DNA of 64,000 bases from JACVRW01 sp963739095 (GTDB lineage: Bacteria > Actinomycetota > Thermoleophilia > Solirubrobacterales > Thermoleophilaceae): contig CAVTZF010000018.1 of NCBI GenBank assembly GCA_963739095.1, positions 272,656 through 336,655 on the forward strand. Direction: 5' to 3'. Under the pieces are notes generated by a model that was not told the DNA's origin, searched no databases, and was given only the letters and a program-made list of their open reading frames with translations. Below, piece by piece: positions 25,509 to 33,742 of this stretch; within the stretch, counting starts at the first letter, position 1, and each line of letters begins with the position of its first letter. A program made the position numbers and the translations under genes.

Positions 25509-26506
25509 ACCGCCACCTCCTCCAAGGCCCGTAGGACCTTCTCTGGTGTGATCGGCAGCTCCGTGATCTGTACGCCGATGGCGTCCGTGACCGCGTTCGC
25601 GATCGCCGGGATCGGCGAGTTGGCGGTCATCTCCCCGACACCCTTGGCGCCGAACGGCCCGTTTGCCGAGGCCATCTCGAGCATCGTCGACTCGATCTCC
25701 GGCAGCTCCGCCGCCCCGGGCATCAGGTAGTCGTTGAAGTCGCCCGGGCTGTGATCCAGCGCGGGGTAGTAGGGCGCGGTCGTCTCGTACAGCGCGTGGG
25801 ACATGCCCATCCACGCGCCGCCGGTGATCTGACCCTCGACGAGCGCCGGGTTGAGGGCCTTGCCGATCTCGTAGGCGCTCCTCAGGCTCAGCACCCTCAC
25901 CTGTCCCGTTTCGGTGTCCACCTCCACCTCGGCCACCGTGCAGGCGTGCGCCTCGGTGGAATCCGGGTCCATCGCACCGGTCTCCGGGTCGAGGTCGCTC
26001 TTCGGCTTCATGTAGAGCCCGCGGCCCGAGATGCTCCGGCCCTGCTTGAAGTGCGCCGCCAGCGCGACATCCATAACCGAGATCCGCGCGTCGGGCGAGC
26101 CGACCACGACGATGTCGCCCTCACCGTCCGTTTCAAGATCCTCGGGCGCAGCCTCGAGCTCCTCGGCGGCGACCTCCAGCATCTCGCGCCGGGCCTCCTC
26201 GGCGGCTCGGATGATCGCGTTCCCTGCTCGGTGCGTGGTGCGGCTCGCGAAGGTGCCCATGCAGTGAGGCCCGGTGTCGCTGTCCCCGGTGTCGACCCTG
26301 ACCGTGTCGAACGGCACGCCCAGCGTCTCGGCACCGATCTGCGCGAGCACGGTCTTCAGGCCCTGGCCCAGGTCCACGCTCGAGAGCGTGATCACGAACG
26401 CGCCGGTCGTTGTCGCGTGCACGAGCGCCTGGGTGGGATCGCCGCCGAGGTTCATGCCGGTCGGGTAGTTGACGGCGGCCATCCCTCGGCCTCGCAGCAG
26501 CGTCAT
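25505..26506 (-). CDS. Molybdenum hydroxylase large subunit, C-terminal half
   Basis: Predicted 333 aa. ATG at 26506 overlaps the stop of the N-terminal-half gene (ATGA), with GGAGGGGAGCG as its own ribosome site. It carries the second molybdopterin-binding region of xanthine dehydrogenase-type proteins: GMAAVNYPTGMNLGGDPTQA, TLSSVDLGQGLKTVLAQIGA, TGPHCMGTFASRTTHRAGNA, and the catalytic Glu in GPFGAKGVGEMTAN near residue 295. With its partner it would form the Mo-cofactor active site. Substrate unknown; the set is of the xanthine/aldehyde oxidase type rather than CO dehydrogenase. Confidence 0.88.
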   Translation of the reverse strand: MTLLRGRGMAAVNYPTGMNLGGDPTQALVHATTTGAFVITLSSVDLGQGLKTVLAQIGAETLGVPFDTVRVDTGDSDTGPHCMGTFASRTTHRAGNAIIRAAEEARREMLEVAAEELEAAPEDLETDGEGDIVVVGSPDARISVMDVALAAHFKQGRSISGRGLYMKPKSDLDPETGAMDPDSTEAHACTVAEVEVDTETGQVRVLSLRSAYEIGKALNPALVEGQITGGAWMGMSHALYETTAPYYPALDHSPGDFNDYLMPGAAELPEIESTMLEMASANGPFGAKGVGEMTANSPIPAIANAVTDAIGVQITELPITPEKVLRALEEVAV

Positions 26507-27849
26507 CGCTCCCCTCCGTTCCTGTCGTCGGACGTCATCGCCTGCAGCTCCGGAGACAACTCGACACCCGCCAGCGTCGCGGCCGCCTGGATCGCCTCCA
26601 CCAGCGAGGCGTCCTCGGTGGTCTTGCGGTAGGGCCGCACGTCGCCGTTGCGGTAGGCGTGCCGCAGCCGCAGCTCCCACGGGTCGAGGCCGAGCTCGCG
26701 GGCGACGCGGTCCATCTGCATCTCCACAGCGAACGAGGCCTCGGTCACCCCGAATCCGCGCATCGCGCTCGAGGGCTGGCGGTTCGTGAAAACGCAGTGC
26801 ACGTCCACCGACACGTTCGGGATGGTGTACGGCCCGGCGGCGTTGGCCGCGTGCTTGGTGCACCCGTACGGGGTGTGGCGGCTGTAGGCGCCGGCGTCGT
26901 GGAAGGTCGTCACCTCGCGTGAGACGATCGTGCCGTCGGCGGTCACGCCGTCGCGGATGTACATCCGGACCGCGCTTCGGGTCGAGGAGACCTGCATCTC
27001 CTCGGGCCGCGTGTACATGTACTTGACCGGGCGGCCCGTGCGCATCGCCGCCAGCGCGGCGATCGGCTCGACGATCACGTCCACCTTGCCTCCGAACCCG
27101 CCTCCGACGGTGCCGCCGACGAAGTGGAGCCGGTGCGGCGGCACGCCGAGGATAAAGGCGGTGTTGTCGAGGCTGAAGTAGATGGCCTGCGTGTTCGTGT
27201 AGACCGTGACCCGGCCGTCCGCCTCCGGCTTCGCGACGCAGCCCGTGGTCTCGACCGGCGCGTGCTCGATCGGACTCAGCTGGTAGCGGCCCGACACCAC
27301 GTGGTCGGCCTGCTCGCGGGCGGCCTCGGCGTCCCCGTAGCGGAGGCGGCGGCAGTGGTGGCCCTCGTAGACGAAGTGGTTCGTCCCCCAATGGGTGACT
27401 ACGGGCGCCCCCGGCGCCAGCGCCTCCTCGACGTCGAGAACGTGCGGCAGCTCCTCGAGGTCGAGCCGCACCTTGGCCGCGGCCTCCGCGGCCGCGGCCT
27501 CCGTCTCGGCGACCACCGCGGCGATCTGCTCGCCCCTGTAGCGGACGCGGTCCTCGGCGAGGACCGGCTCGTCGTCCGGCTCGACCCCGATCAAGCAGAG
27601 GATCGTGTACACGTTCTTGGGCACGTCGCGGGCCGTCAGCGCGGTGAGGAAGCCCGGCACCTTCTCGGCCTCGGAGAAGTCGATCCCGCGGATGCGGGCG
27701 TGCACAAGCGGGTTGCGGACCATCTTCAGGTGGCACATGCGCGGGAAGCTGACGTCGTCCACGTAGACGGTCGTGCCGGTCACGTGGCCGAGCCCGTCGC
27801 GCCGCTCGTGCGCGCGGCCGATGACGTTGAAGGGCTTCGCCTGGTTCAC
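26503..27849 (-). CDS. Molybdenum hydroxylase large subunit, N-terminal half
   Basis: Predicted 448 aa from GTG 27849, which overlaps the stop of the Fe-S gene. The a/b hammerhead domain is about residues 10-130 (RRDGLGHVTGTTVYVDD; VRYRGEQIAAVVAETEAAAA). The first Mo-binding region follows, with FVGGTVGGGFGGKVD (the VGGGFGGK motif) and SSAMRGFGVTEASFAVEMQM (equivalent to the AFRGFG loop of xanthine dehydrogenases). The AYxCSFR loop of form I CO dehydrogenase is absent. The protein ends just after AAATLAGVELSPELQ, where single-chain relatives would continue. The frame is clean and the ATGA junction looks like a true gene boundary. Confidence 0.88.
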   Translation of the reverse strand: MNQAKPFNVIGRAHERRDGLGHVTGTTVYVDDVSFPRMCHLKMVRNPLVHARIRGIDFSEAEKVPGFLTALTARDVPKNVYTILCLIGVEPDDEPVLAEDRVRYRGEQIAAVVAETEAAAAEAAAKVRLDLEELPHVLDVEEALAPGAPVVTHWGTNHFVYEGHHCRRLRYGDAEAAREQADHVVSGRYQLSPIEHAPVETTGCVAKPEADGRVTVYTNTQAIYFSLDNTAFILGVPPHRLHFVGGTVGGGFGGKVDVIVEPIAALAAMRTGRPVKYMYTRPEEMQVSSTRSAVRMYIRDGVTADGTIVSREVTTFHDAGAYSRHTPYGCTKHAANAAGPYTIPNVSVDVHCVFTNRQPSSAMRGFGVTEASFAVEMQMDRVARELGLDPWELRLRHAYRNGDVRPYRKTTEDASLVEAIQAAATLAGVELSPELQAMTSDDRNGGER

Positions 27850-28337
27850 GCCTTTGCCCCCTCCTCCTCGCGCATGCGCAACGCCGCCGCCTCGATCGCG
27901 TCGACGATCGGGACTATCCCGGTGCAGCGGCAGACGTTGCCGGCGAGGGCCTCGGTGATCTCCGCGCGGGTGGGATCCGGGTTGCGTTCGAGGAGAGCCG
28001 TCGCGACCATGATCATCCCCGGGCTGCAGAAGCCGCATTGGATGGCGAAGCGCTCGTAGAAGGTCGTCTGAACAGGGCTGAGCGCGTCGGCCGACCCGAG
28101 CCCCTCGATCGTCGTGACGGAATGCCCCTCGACGTGCTCGACGGGTACCAGGCAAGCCAGGACGGGCTCGCCGTCGAGCCGCACCGTGCAGCTGCCGCAA
28201 CCCCCCTGGCGGCAGCCCGCCTTCGTCCCCGTCATGCCGAGCTGGTCGCGCAGCACCGACTGGACGGTGTCCAGCGGCCGCGCCAGCGCTGCCACCGGCT
28301 CCCCGTTCAGCTCGAAGCTCACCGCCCTCATGGTCAT
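27846..28337 (-). CDS. Molybdenum hydroxylase [2Fe-2S] small subunit
   Basis: Predicted 163 aa. ATG at 28337 overlaps the stop of the FAD-subunit gene; a second ATG two codons later is possible. The plant-type ferredoxin cluster ligands are in GCRQGGCGSCTV and the following CLVPVE. The second, helical cluster domain has QCGFCSPGMIM and VCRCTGIVPIVDA. Family length is normal. It passes electrons from the Mo centre to FAD. Overlaps of start and stop throughout show a tightly coupled operon in the order FAD, Fe-S, Mo-N, Mo-C, cupin. Confidence 0.95.
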   Translation of the reverse strand: MTMRAVSFELNGEPVAALARPLDTVQSVLRDQLGMTGTKAGCRQGGCGSCTVRLDGEPVLACLVPVEHVEGHSVTTIEGLGSADALSPVQTTFYERFAIQCGFCSPGMIMVATALLERNPDPTRAEITEALAGNVCRCTGIVPIVDAIEAAALRMREEEGAKA

Positions 28338-29158
28338 CGCGCCTCCGATCCCAGCGCGCTCTCGAGGGCTTGCCGCACACATACGGCGGTCATCCGGCGC
28401 CGGTACCAGGCGCTCGCCACCGGGTCGTCAACCGGCGATCCGGCCGCCGCCGCAGCCTCGGCGGCCTCGGCGATCGCCGCGGCGTCGGCGGGTGCGCCGG
28501 TCAACCGCTCCTCGGCGGCCGCAGCTCGCAGCGCCCGCGGCGCGACGGCCCCGATCGCCACACGCGCCTCCGCGACCGCGCCGTCCTCGATCACGAGCCG
28601 CACAGCCGCGCCGGCCACGGCCGGCGAGTTGGCTGCGCGGCGCGCATGGCGGCGGTGAGCGGTGAGGCCGCGCGGCGGCGGAACCACGACCTCGGCGAGC
28701 ACCTCAGGGCGTCCGTCGCCCTCCTCGGTCAGCCAGTCGGCGAGCGCCGGTGTCCTCTCGCCGCCCGTCCCCACCAGGCGCACCGTCGCGTCCAGCGCCA
28801 GCAGCACCGGGGCGAGGTCGCCGTAGGGCGCGGCGGCGTGCAGGTTGCCGCCGAGCGTGGCGATGCTGCGCAGGGCCCAGCCGCCTACCCCGCGGGCCGC
28901 GGACCGAAGCGCCGGGAGGTCGTCGAGCGTCGCGAGGGTAGCGAGCGGACTCATCGCGCCGATGGCGGTGGCACCGTTCCGCCGCACGTAGTCGAGGCCG
29001 GCGGCGTGGAGGCCAACGACGCGCTCGGCGCCAAGCGTGCCGGCGGTGGCCTGTGGCATTAGGAGCGTGCCGCCGCCCATAAGGACCGTCCCGGGCTCGC
29101 CGGCCAGACTCGCGGCCCCCTCGGCAGAGGTCGCGAGCACGTACTCGCGGACTCCCAT
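28334..29158 (-). CDS. Molybdenum hydroxylase FAD-binding subunit
   Basis: Predicted 274 aa from ATG 29158 behind GAGAGGTGAGA. FAD-binding motifs of the CoxM/XdhB family: AGEPGTVLMGGGTLLMP and LRSIATLGGNLHAAAPYGDL, the latter being the usual TIGGN-type loop (here TLGGN). The C-terminal CO_deh_flav_C region reads LRAAAAEERLTGAPADA. First gene of the operon. Its promoter must be in the 29159-29290 gap, which also serves the divergent ArsR-controlled unit. Confidence 0.92.
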   Translation of the reverse strand: MGVREYVLATSAEGAASLAGEPGTVLMGGGTLLMPQATAGTLGAERVVGLHAAGLDYVRRNGATAIGAMSPLATLATLDDLPALRSAARGVGGWALRSIATLGGNLHAAAPYGDLAPVLLALDATVRLVGTGGERTPALADWLTEEGDGRPEVLAEVVVPPPRGLTAHRRHARRAANSPAVAGAAVRLVIEDGAVAEARVAIGAVAPRALRAAAAEERLTGAPADAAAIAEAAEAAAAAGSPVDDPVASAWYRRRMTAVCVRQALESALGSEAR

Positions 29159-29294
29159 TCTCACCTCTCTTCGTGGATGAAGGGGTTAGGCCCCCCGGCC
29201 AGCCGGCATGCTACCCACCGACGAAGTGCCGAACAGGCGGTCGCGGCGGGCTCGCCCCGGCGGTTGCTGCATCCCTGTCCACCCTGTGATTGAA

Positions 29295-29312
29295 TATAAG
29301 CAGTGACTTATA
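29295..29312 (+). promoter_or_regulatory. ArsR-type operator, perfect inverted repeat
   Basis: TATAAG-CAGTGA-CTTATA is a perfect 6-6 inverted repeat in a strikingly AT-rich island 14 bases before the SRPBCC start codon. Its sequence and position suit an ArsR-family operator overlapping the promoter of the SRPBCC-arsR pair, giving autorepression. Confidence 0.7.
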
Positions 29313-29325
29313 CAAGGAGTGGACA

Positions 29326-29976
29326 ATGATCATCGATCCAACGACCACCGCCGATCTCGTCACGCGGGAGATACGCAGCGGTTCCCGCGAGGGCGAGCCG
29401 ACAAAGATCGCCATCGCTCGCCGGACGTATCCGACCAATCAGCCCGACCTCTGGGAGGCACTGACCAACGCCGAGCGAATCCCACGCTGGTTCCTGCCGG
29501 TCAGCGGAGATCTCCAGGTCGGCGGCCGCTACCAGCTCGAGGGCAACGCCGGCGGCGTCATCGAGCGCTGCGAGGAGCCGGAGTCGTTCGCCGTGACGTG
29601 GGAGTACGGAGGGATGACGTCGTGGCTCGAGGTCTCGCTCATCCCGGCCGAGGCGGGTACGACGCTCGAGCTCGCCCACGAGGCGCACGTCGACCCCGAG
29701 CTCTGGGGCCAGTTCGGTCCCGGTGCGGTGGGCGTCGGCTGGGACCTCGGCCTGATGGGCCTGGGCCTCCACATCGAGACTGGAGCGCCCGTCGATCCCG
29801 AAGAGGGTCTCGCCTTCCCAACCTCGCCTGCCGGCGTCGAGTTCGTCCGGCGGGCGGCCGCGGGTTGGAGCGACGCCGCGGTCGGTGCCGGCGACGAGCC
29901 CGGCCCGGCACGCGAGGCGGCTGAGCGGACGGTGGCCTTCTACACCACCGCGCCCGAGGACGGTTCCGGCGGCTAG
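29326..29976 (+). CDS. SRPBCC (AHSA1-like) protein
   Basis: Predicted 216 aa from ATG 29326 behind AAGGAGTGGACA; the upstream start of the same frame would place the operator inside the gene. Sequence of the START/AHSA1 type: RTYPTNQPDLWEALTNAERI, PRWFLPVSGDLQVGGRYQLE and TTLELAHEAHVDPELWGQFG. Binds a hydrophobic ligand in a cavity, by family. Directly followed by an ArsR gene whose ATG abuts its stop; the pair is a common actinobacterial arrangement in which the two are co-regulated. Confidence 0.85.
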   Translation: MIIDPTTTADLVTREIRSGSREGEPTKIAIARRTYPTNQPDLWEALTNAERIPRWFLPVSGDLQVGGRYQLEGNAGGVIERCEEPESFAVTWEYGGMTSWLEVSLIPAEAGTTLELAHEAHVDPELWGQFGPGAVGVGWDLGLMGLGLHIETGAPVDPEEGLAFPTSPAGVEFVRRAAAGWSDAAVGAGDEPGPAREAAERTVAFYTTAPEDGSGG

Positions 29977-30369
29977 ATGGAGGGCGCCTTCGAGGCTCTC
30001 GGCGACCTGACCCGCCGGCAGATCCTGGAGTTGCTCGCCACGGGCGAGCAGCCGGCGGGCGCGGTCGTCGCGGCGCTGCAGGCCAGAGCGGCGATCTCGC
30101 AGCCCGCTGTCTCGCAGCACCTCAAGGTGCTCCGCGACGCCGGGCTCGTCACGGTGCGATCCGAGGGCACCCACAGGCTCTACGCGCTCGACGAAGCCGG
30201 GCTCGATGCCGCCCAAGCCTGGCTCACCCGGCTCGCCGATCCGCTCGCGCCGTTCGCCCAGCCGCTTGACGCGCTGGGGACCGAGGTCGCACGCGGCCGG
30301 CGGGCGCGCCGCGCGGCTCAGTCCGATGGCCCGCGGAAGTCGGGCGGCCGGCGACGCCGGGTCGCTTGA
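29977..30369 (+). CDS. ArsR-family HTH regulator
   Basis: Predicted 130 aa; ATG at 29977 immediately follows the SRPBCC stop. Winged helix: EALGDLTRRQILELLATGEQ, ISQPAVSQHLKVLRDAGLVT, VRSEGTHRLYALDEAGLDAA. No Cys metal site is visible, so it is of the SRPBCC-linked rather than the metal-sensing type. The C-terminus is a basic Arg/Gly tail. Expected to bind the 29295 palindrome. Confidence 0.92.
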   Translation: MEGAFEALGDLTRRQILELLATGEQPAGAVVAALQARAAISQPAVSQHLKVLRDAGLVTVRSEGTHRLYALDEAGLDAAQAWLTRLADPLAPFAQPLDALGTEVARGRRARRAAQSDGPRKSGGRRRRVA

Positions 30370-30413
30370 TCACTACCGTCCTACCCCAACCACCCGAAAC
30401 GAAGGTGAGCCAC

Positions 30414-30659
30414 ATGGCCGGCCTCAGCAGCCTCGCCGACAAGGCGAGGGAGATGTTCCAAAAGCGCGGTGGCACGGAAGCCGCCAAGCAGGACCTCGAT
30501 GAGCTGAAGGACATTCAGGCGGGCGAGGGCTCGTTGTCGGATAAAGCGAAGGCGGCCGCCGACGCCCTCAAGGACCCGGGCGCCCAGGGCCCGGACCGGA
30601 GCGCTGCTCCGGACCGCCCCGACCCGCCCGAGCGTTCGCCGGGACGCGAGCAGCGATAG
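30414..30659 (+). CDS. Small charged helical protein (antitoxin-like?)
   Basis: Predicted 81 aa from ATG 30414 after GAAGGTGAGCCAC. One amphipathic helical stretch (SLADKAREMFQKRGGTEAAK, then QDLDELKDIQAGEG and LSDKAKAAADALKD) and a Pro-rich tail. It has the look of the MT0933-type antitoxin or CsbD-like small stress proteins, but I cannot assign it. No toxin gene is adjacent. Confidence 0.55.
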   Translation: MAGLSSLADKAREMFQKRGGTEAAKQDLDELKDIQAGEGSLSDKAKAAADALKDPGAQGPDRSAAPDRPDPPERSPGREQR

Positions 30660-30799
30660 ACCGGCGCGTCGCCGAGGCGCCGCTTCGCCGGCTGGCCTAC
30701 TACTGGCGCGGCTACTGGCCTGAGGCGGACCTCGCCGCGCTGGCCGAGGATGTCGAGCACCGGGTCATCCAGGCCGTCGATGCCTGGGAGCTCGTCGAC

Positions 30800-31543
30800 G
30801 TGCGCCCTCTGCCCGGCGGCAACGTCGCACTCGTCTGCGCCGCCGACTGCGACAGCCGCCCGGTGGTGCTGAAGGCGAACCCGCGCGGCACCCCCGACGA
30901 CGCGGAGCTCGCGTTCGAGGGTGCCGCGCTGGCGTTCTGGGGCCCCACCGGCGCCGCGATCGAGCTCCTCGCCGAGCGCGACGACGGCTTCACACTGCTG
31001 CTCGAGCGCGCCGAGCCGGGCGACACGCTCGATGCCACGGAGCTCGACTGGGAGGAGAAGCTCGCGGTGCTTGGCCGACTGGCGCGGCGCCTGCACGCGG
31101 CTGGCCCCCCGCCCGCAGAGGTGATCCCGATGAGCGCCTATGCCGCGACCTGGCCGGACGCGGCGGAGGAGCTGGCAGGGCTGCTCGCACCCTCGCCGGC
31201 GGACGTCCTGGTCCACGCCGACCTCCACCCCGGCAACGCGCTGCGTGCGGACGGCTCGTGGAAGGTGATCGATCCGCACGGCGCCCGCGGAGACCGCCAC
31301 GCGGAGATCTGGGCGCTCATCTGCCCTGAGGCGCCGGCGCTCCCCGAGGACCCGGCGGAGGCGAGGCGGATCGCCTGGCGCAGGCTCGAGACCTACGCCC
31401 GGGCGGCGGGCCTGGACCCGAACCGAGCGGCGCTCTGGACACGCGTGCGCGCGAGCGCGGAAGCGGCACCGCCTGAGCTCGACGACGACCCGGAGTGGGC
31501 GGAGCGCCTGCGCCGGACAGCGCGGGCGCTCGCAATCGATTGA
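30800..31543 (+). CDS. Aminoglycoside/hydroxyurea phosphotransferase-family kinase
   Basis: In-frame coding clearly continues upstream to about 30660 (LRRLAYYWRGYWPEADLAAL, then AEDVEHRVIQAVDAWELVDV) without an ATG, GTG or TTG, so either the true start is hidden by an indel near 30650 or the GTG at 30800 is used; I give the latter. Kinase features: GGNVALVCAADCDSRPVVLK (Lys of the ATP site), DVLVHADLHPGNALRAD (catalytic loop HxDxHxxN) and WKVIDPHGARGD (DxD/DFG-like). It resembles streptomycin 6-kinase and hydroxyurea phosphotransferase. About 290 aa when extended, matching the family. The substrate is uncertain. Confidence 0.75.
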   Translation: MRPLPGGNVALVCAADCDSRPVVLKANPRGTPDDAELAFEGAALAFWGPTGAAIELLAERDDGFTLLLERAEPGDTLDATELDWEEKLAVLGRLARRLHAAGPPPAEVIPMSAYAATWPDAAEELAGLLAPSPADVLVHADLHPGNALRADGSWKVIDPHGARGDRHAEIWALICPEAPALPEDPAEARRIAWRRLETYARAAGLDPNRAALWTRVRASAEAAPPELDDDPEWAERLRRTARALAID

Positions 31544-31624
31544 CACCAAATGGCGGACCTGGGAGGGTCGCGGGTGAGCTTCGCGCACACTTGGGTCAAG
31601 GGGCGAACGACAGGAGGCTGGTCC

Positions 31625-33232
31625 ATGGAGACGCACGGGTCCGAGAGCTACTTCGTGATCGGGGAGGGGCTCCTCTCAGAGAGCATCGGCGGGCGTGACT
31701 CCGGGGATGGAGGCGCAACCATCGCCAGCGCGTCGGCGACGGCGACGGCGGCTGCCGTTCCGCCCTTCCGCTTCTCGCGCATGGGACCCAAGGGGGCGGG
31801 CAAGCAGGTCACCGAGGCCGTGGCCCTCAAGGTCGGCCGCGAGATGGCGGCCGGCGGCGGCGGGTCGGGGCCGATCCCGGCGGGGTTCACCTATCTCGGC
31901 CAGTTCATCGACCACGACCTGACCTTCGACAAGACGCAGGTGATGCTCGGCCAGAACGTCTCGCCGGCGCAGATGCTGCAGGCGCGCTCGCCGGCGCTCG
32001 ACCTGGACTCGCTCTACGGCGCGGGCCCCGCGGATCCCGAGTCGACCAAGTTCTACTCGGACGATCGCCACCTGAAGATGGGCAAGACGGTGGCGGCCGA
32101 CAGCTTCCCCGGGAAGAACGGCTTCGACCTTCCGCGCGGCGAGGGCAGCACGCAGAAGCAGAAGCGCAAGGCGATCATCCCCGACCCGCGCAACGACGAG
32201 AACCTCGCCGTCGCGCAGACGCACCTGGCGATGATCCGCTTCCACAACCGGATCGTCGACACGCTGCCGAACTCGGTCCCGCAGTCGCAGCGCTTCGCGA
32301 AGGCGCGCGAGCTGGCGGTCAAGCACTACCAGTGGATGATCAAGACCGACTACCTGCCGCGGATCTGCGCGCAGGGCGTCATCAACGACGTCTTCAACAA
32401 CAACAAGCGCAAGGTGTTCGAGCCGAACGCCACGCCCACCGACATCCCGACGATGCCGATCGAGTTCTCGGTGGCCGGCTTCCGGCTCGGCCACTCGATG
32501 ATCCGCGCCGCCTACAACTGGAACAAGGCGTTCGACTTCGGCGCCGGCATCCTCGACTGGCTGTTCATCTTCTCCGCCACGGGCGGTGACCTCGGCGGCC
32601 TCCAGCGGCTCGCGGCCAACTGGACCGCCGACTTCCGCCGGCTCTACGACTTCAACGAAGCGAATAAGCCGAACCTCACCGTCGCCGCCAACCGCTTCAA
32701 CCGCGCGATGCGAATCGACACGGCGCTCGTGGACCCGCTCAAGACGCTCCCCCCCGAGACGTTCGGCGGCAACACGAACATGCCGTTCAACGACAAGCGA
32801 CGCAACCTCGCCTTCCGCAACCTGATGCGCGGACGCATGGTCAAGCTCGCCACCGGCCAGCAGATGGCCACGTTCATGAAGAACAAGGGCGTCAACCTGA
32901 CCAAGCTCACGAAGAAGCAGATCCGCGAGGGCAAGAACGGCGCCGACCTCTCGCTGCTCACCCAGGGCCAGCGCGAGGCGTTCCTGAAGGACACGCCGCT
33001 GTGGTTCTACGTGCTGCGCGAGGCCGAGATCAACAACGGCAAGATGAAGGGCGTAGGCGCCCGGATCGTCGTGGAGACCCTCCACCGCGCCATGCAGGGC
33101 AGCGAGCACTCGATCGTGCGCGACACGACGTTCAAGCCCTCGCTCGGGCCGAACAACACCACCTTCCGGATGGTCGACCTGATGCTGTTCGCCTTCGAGG
33201 GGAAGAAGAACCTGCTGGCGCCGCTCGGCTAG
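31625..33232 (+). CDS. Animal-type heme peroxidase, copy 1
   Basis: Predicted 535 aa. I use ATG 31625, with AGGAGG seven bases ahead, instead of 31550. An_peroxidase fold: distal His in YLGQFIDHDLTFDKT (near residue 93), IIPDPRNDENLAVAQTHLAM, proximal His in GFRLGHSMIRAAYNW (near 288), and WFYVLREAEINNGKMKGVGA. No signal peptide, so cytoplasmic unless exported otherwise. Bacterial members oxidise halides or organic substrates using peroxide; the substrate is unknown. Its stop overlaps the stop of the convergent SnoaL-like gene by two bases. A second peroxidase of this type is at 58472. Confidence 0.92.
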   Translation: METHGSESYFVIGEGLLSESIGGRDSGDGGATIASASATATAAAVPPFRFSRMGPKGAGKQVTEAVALKVGREMAAGGGGSGPIPAGFTYLGQFIDHDLTFDKTQVMLGQNVSPAQMLQARSPALDLDSLYGAGPADPESTKFYSDDRHLKMGKTVAADSFPGKNGFDLPRGEGSTQKQKRKAIIPDPRNDENLAVAQTHLAMIRFHNRIVDTLPNSVPQSQRFAKARELAVKHYQWMIKTDYLPRICAQGVINDVFNNNKRKVFEPNATPTDIPTMPIEFSVAGFRLGHSMIRAAYNWNKAFDFGAGILDWLFIFSATGGDLGGLQRLAANWTADFRRLYDFNEANKPNLTVAANRFNRAMRIDTALVDPLKTLPPETFGGNTNMPFNDKRRNLAFRNLMRGRMVKLATGQQMATFMKNKGVNLTKLTKKQIREGKNGADLSLLTQGQREAFLKDTPLWFYVLREAEINNGKMKGVGARIVVETLHRAMQGSEHSIVRDTTFKPSLGPNNTTFRMVDLMLFAFEGKKNLLAPLG

Positions 33233-33639
33233 CCCTCGGTCGTGCTGCGGAGCTCCGCGAGTGCCTCCTCGCGGTCGTTGTACGGCCGGATCCAGGTCAT
33301 GAGGCCGCCGCGGACCGTGAGGACGACGAACGTCCCCTGCTCCACCGGTATGCCCGTGGTGGTGCCGCGACCGGTGAGCTTGGTGGTGGCGAGCACCGTG
33401 TCATCCGTCACCTGATCGATGTCGATGAGCTCGAAGCGGACGTCGTCGAGGATGCCGTCGAAGCCGCTGAAGTAACGGCGCGCGCCGTCGTGTCCCCTGT
33501 ACGTGTCGGGCTCGGCGGAGGCCTCGGGCGGAACGACGAAGACGGCGTCGGGCGCCAGCAGCTCGACCACGCGGTCGATATCCCCCGCGTTCACGCGCTC
33601 GAACAGCGCACGGACGACCGCGACCGGCGACTCGCTCAT
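33229..33639 (-). CDS. SnoaL/NTF2-like protein
   Basis: Predicted 136 aa from ATG 33639 (MSESPVAVVRALFERVNAGD). SnoaL-type fold: IDRVVELLAPDAVFVVPPEA, YRGHDGARRYFSGFDGILDD, VRFELIDIDQVTDDTVLATT and a C-terminal TWIRPYNDREEALAEL. These act as small isomerases or hydrolases, or have unknown roles. Convergent with the peroxidase, sharing bases at their stop codons. Confidence 0.82.
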   Translation of the reverse strand: MSESPVAVVRALFERVNAGDIDRVVELLAPDAVFVVPPEASAEPDTYRGHDGARRYFSGFDGILDDVRFELIDIDQVTDDTVLATTKLTGRGTTTGIPVEQGTFVVLTVRGGLMTWIRPYNDREEALAELRSTTEG

Positions 33640-33681
33640 CAGCCGCGAGCCTACTGAGCCCGGCGGCGCGGGTAACGGGAC

Positions 33682-33709
33682 CTTCACCGGGCCTTCACGA
33701 TGCCGTCAC
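33682..33709 (+). promoter_or_regulatory. Pho-box-like triple repeat, copy 1
   Basis: CTTCAC-n5-CTTCAC-n5-CGTCAC, three hexamers at an exact 11-base period, ending 33 bases before the start of the 56-aa membrane protein. The 11-base period and the TTCAC core are those of PhoB/PhoP boxes, where the repeat replaces the -35. A similar triple repeat precedes the 5'-nucleotidase at 43547. Confidence 0.7.
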
Positions 33710-33742
33710 AGGCACTGAGGCCTCGAAACCGACACTCCAGCC

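Noticed and set aside
26503..27849. CO dehydrogenase large subunit (CoxL)
   Set aside because: The AYxCSFR loop of form I CoxL is missing and the RGFG loop is of the xanthine/aldehyde type. The gene set is a molybdenum hydroxylase but not a demonstrable CO dehydrogenase.
31676..33109. 477-codon minus-strand frame opposite the heme peroxidase
   Set aside because: The plus strand has all peroxidase motifs. The minus frame is Val/Glu/Arg/Leu-rich without any motif.
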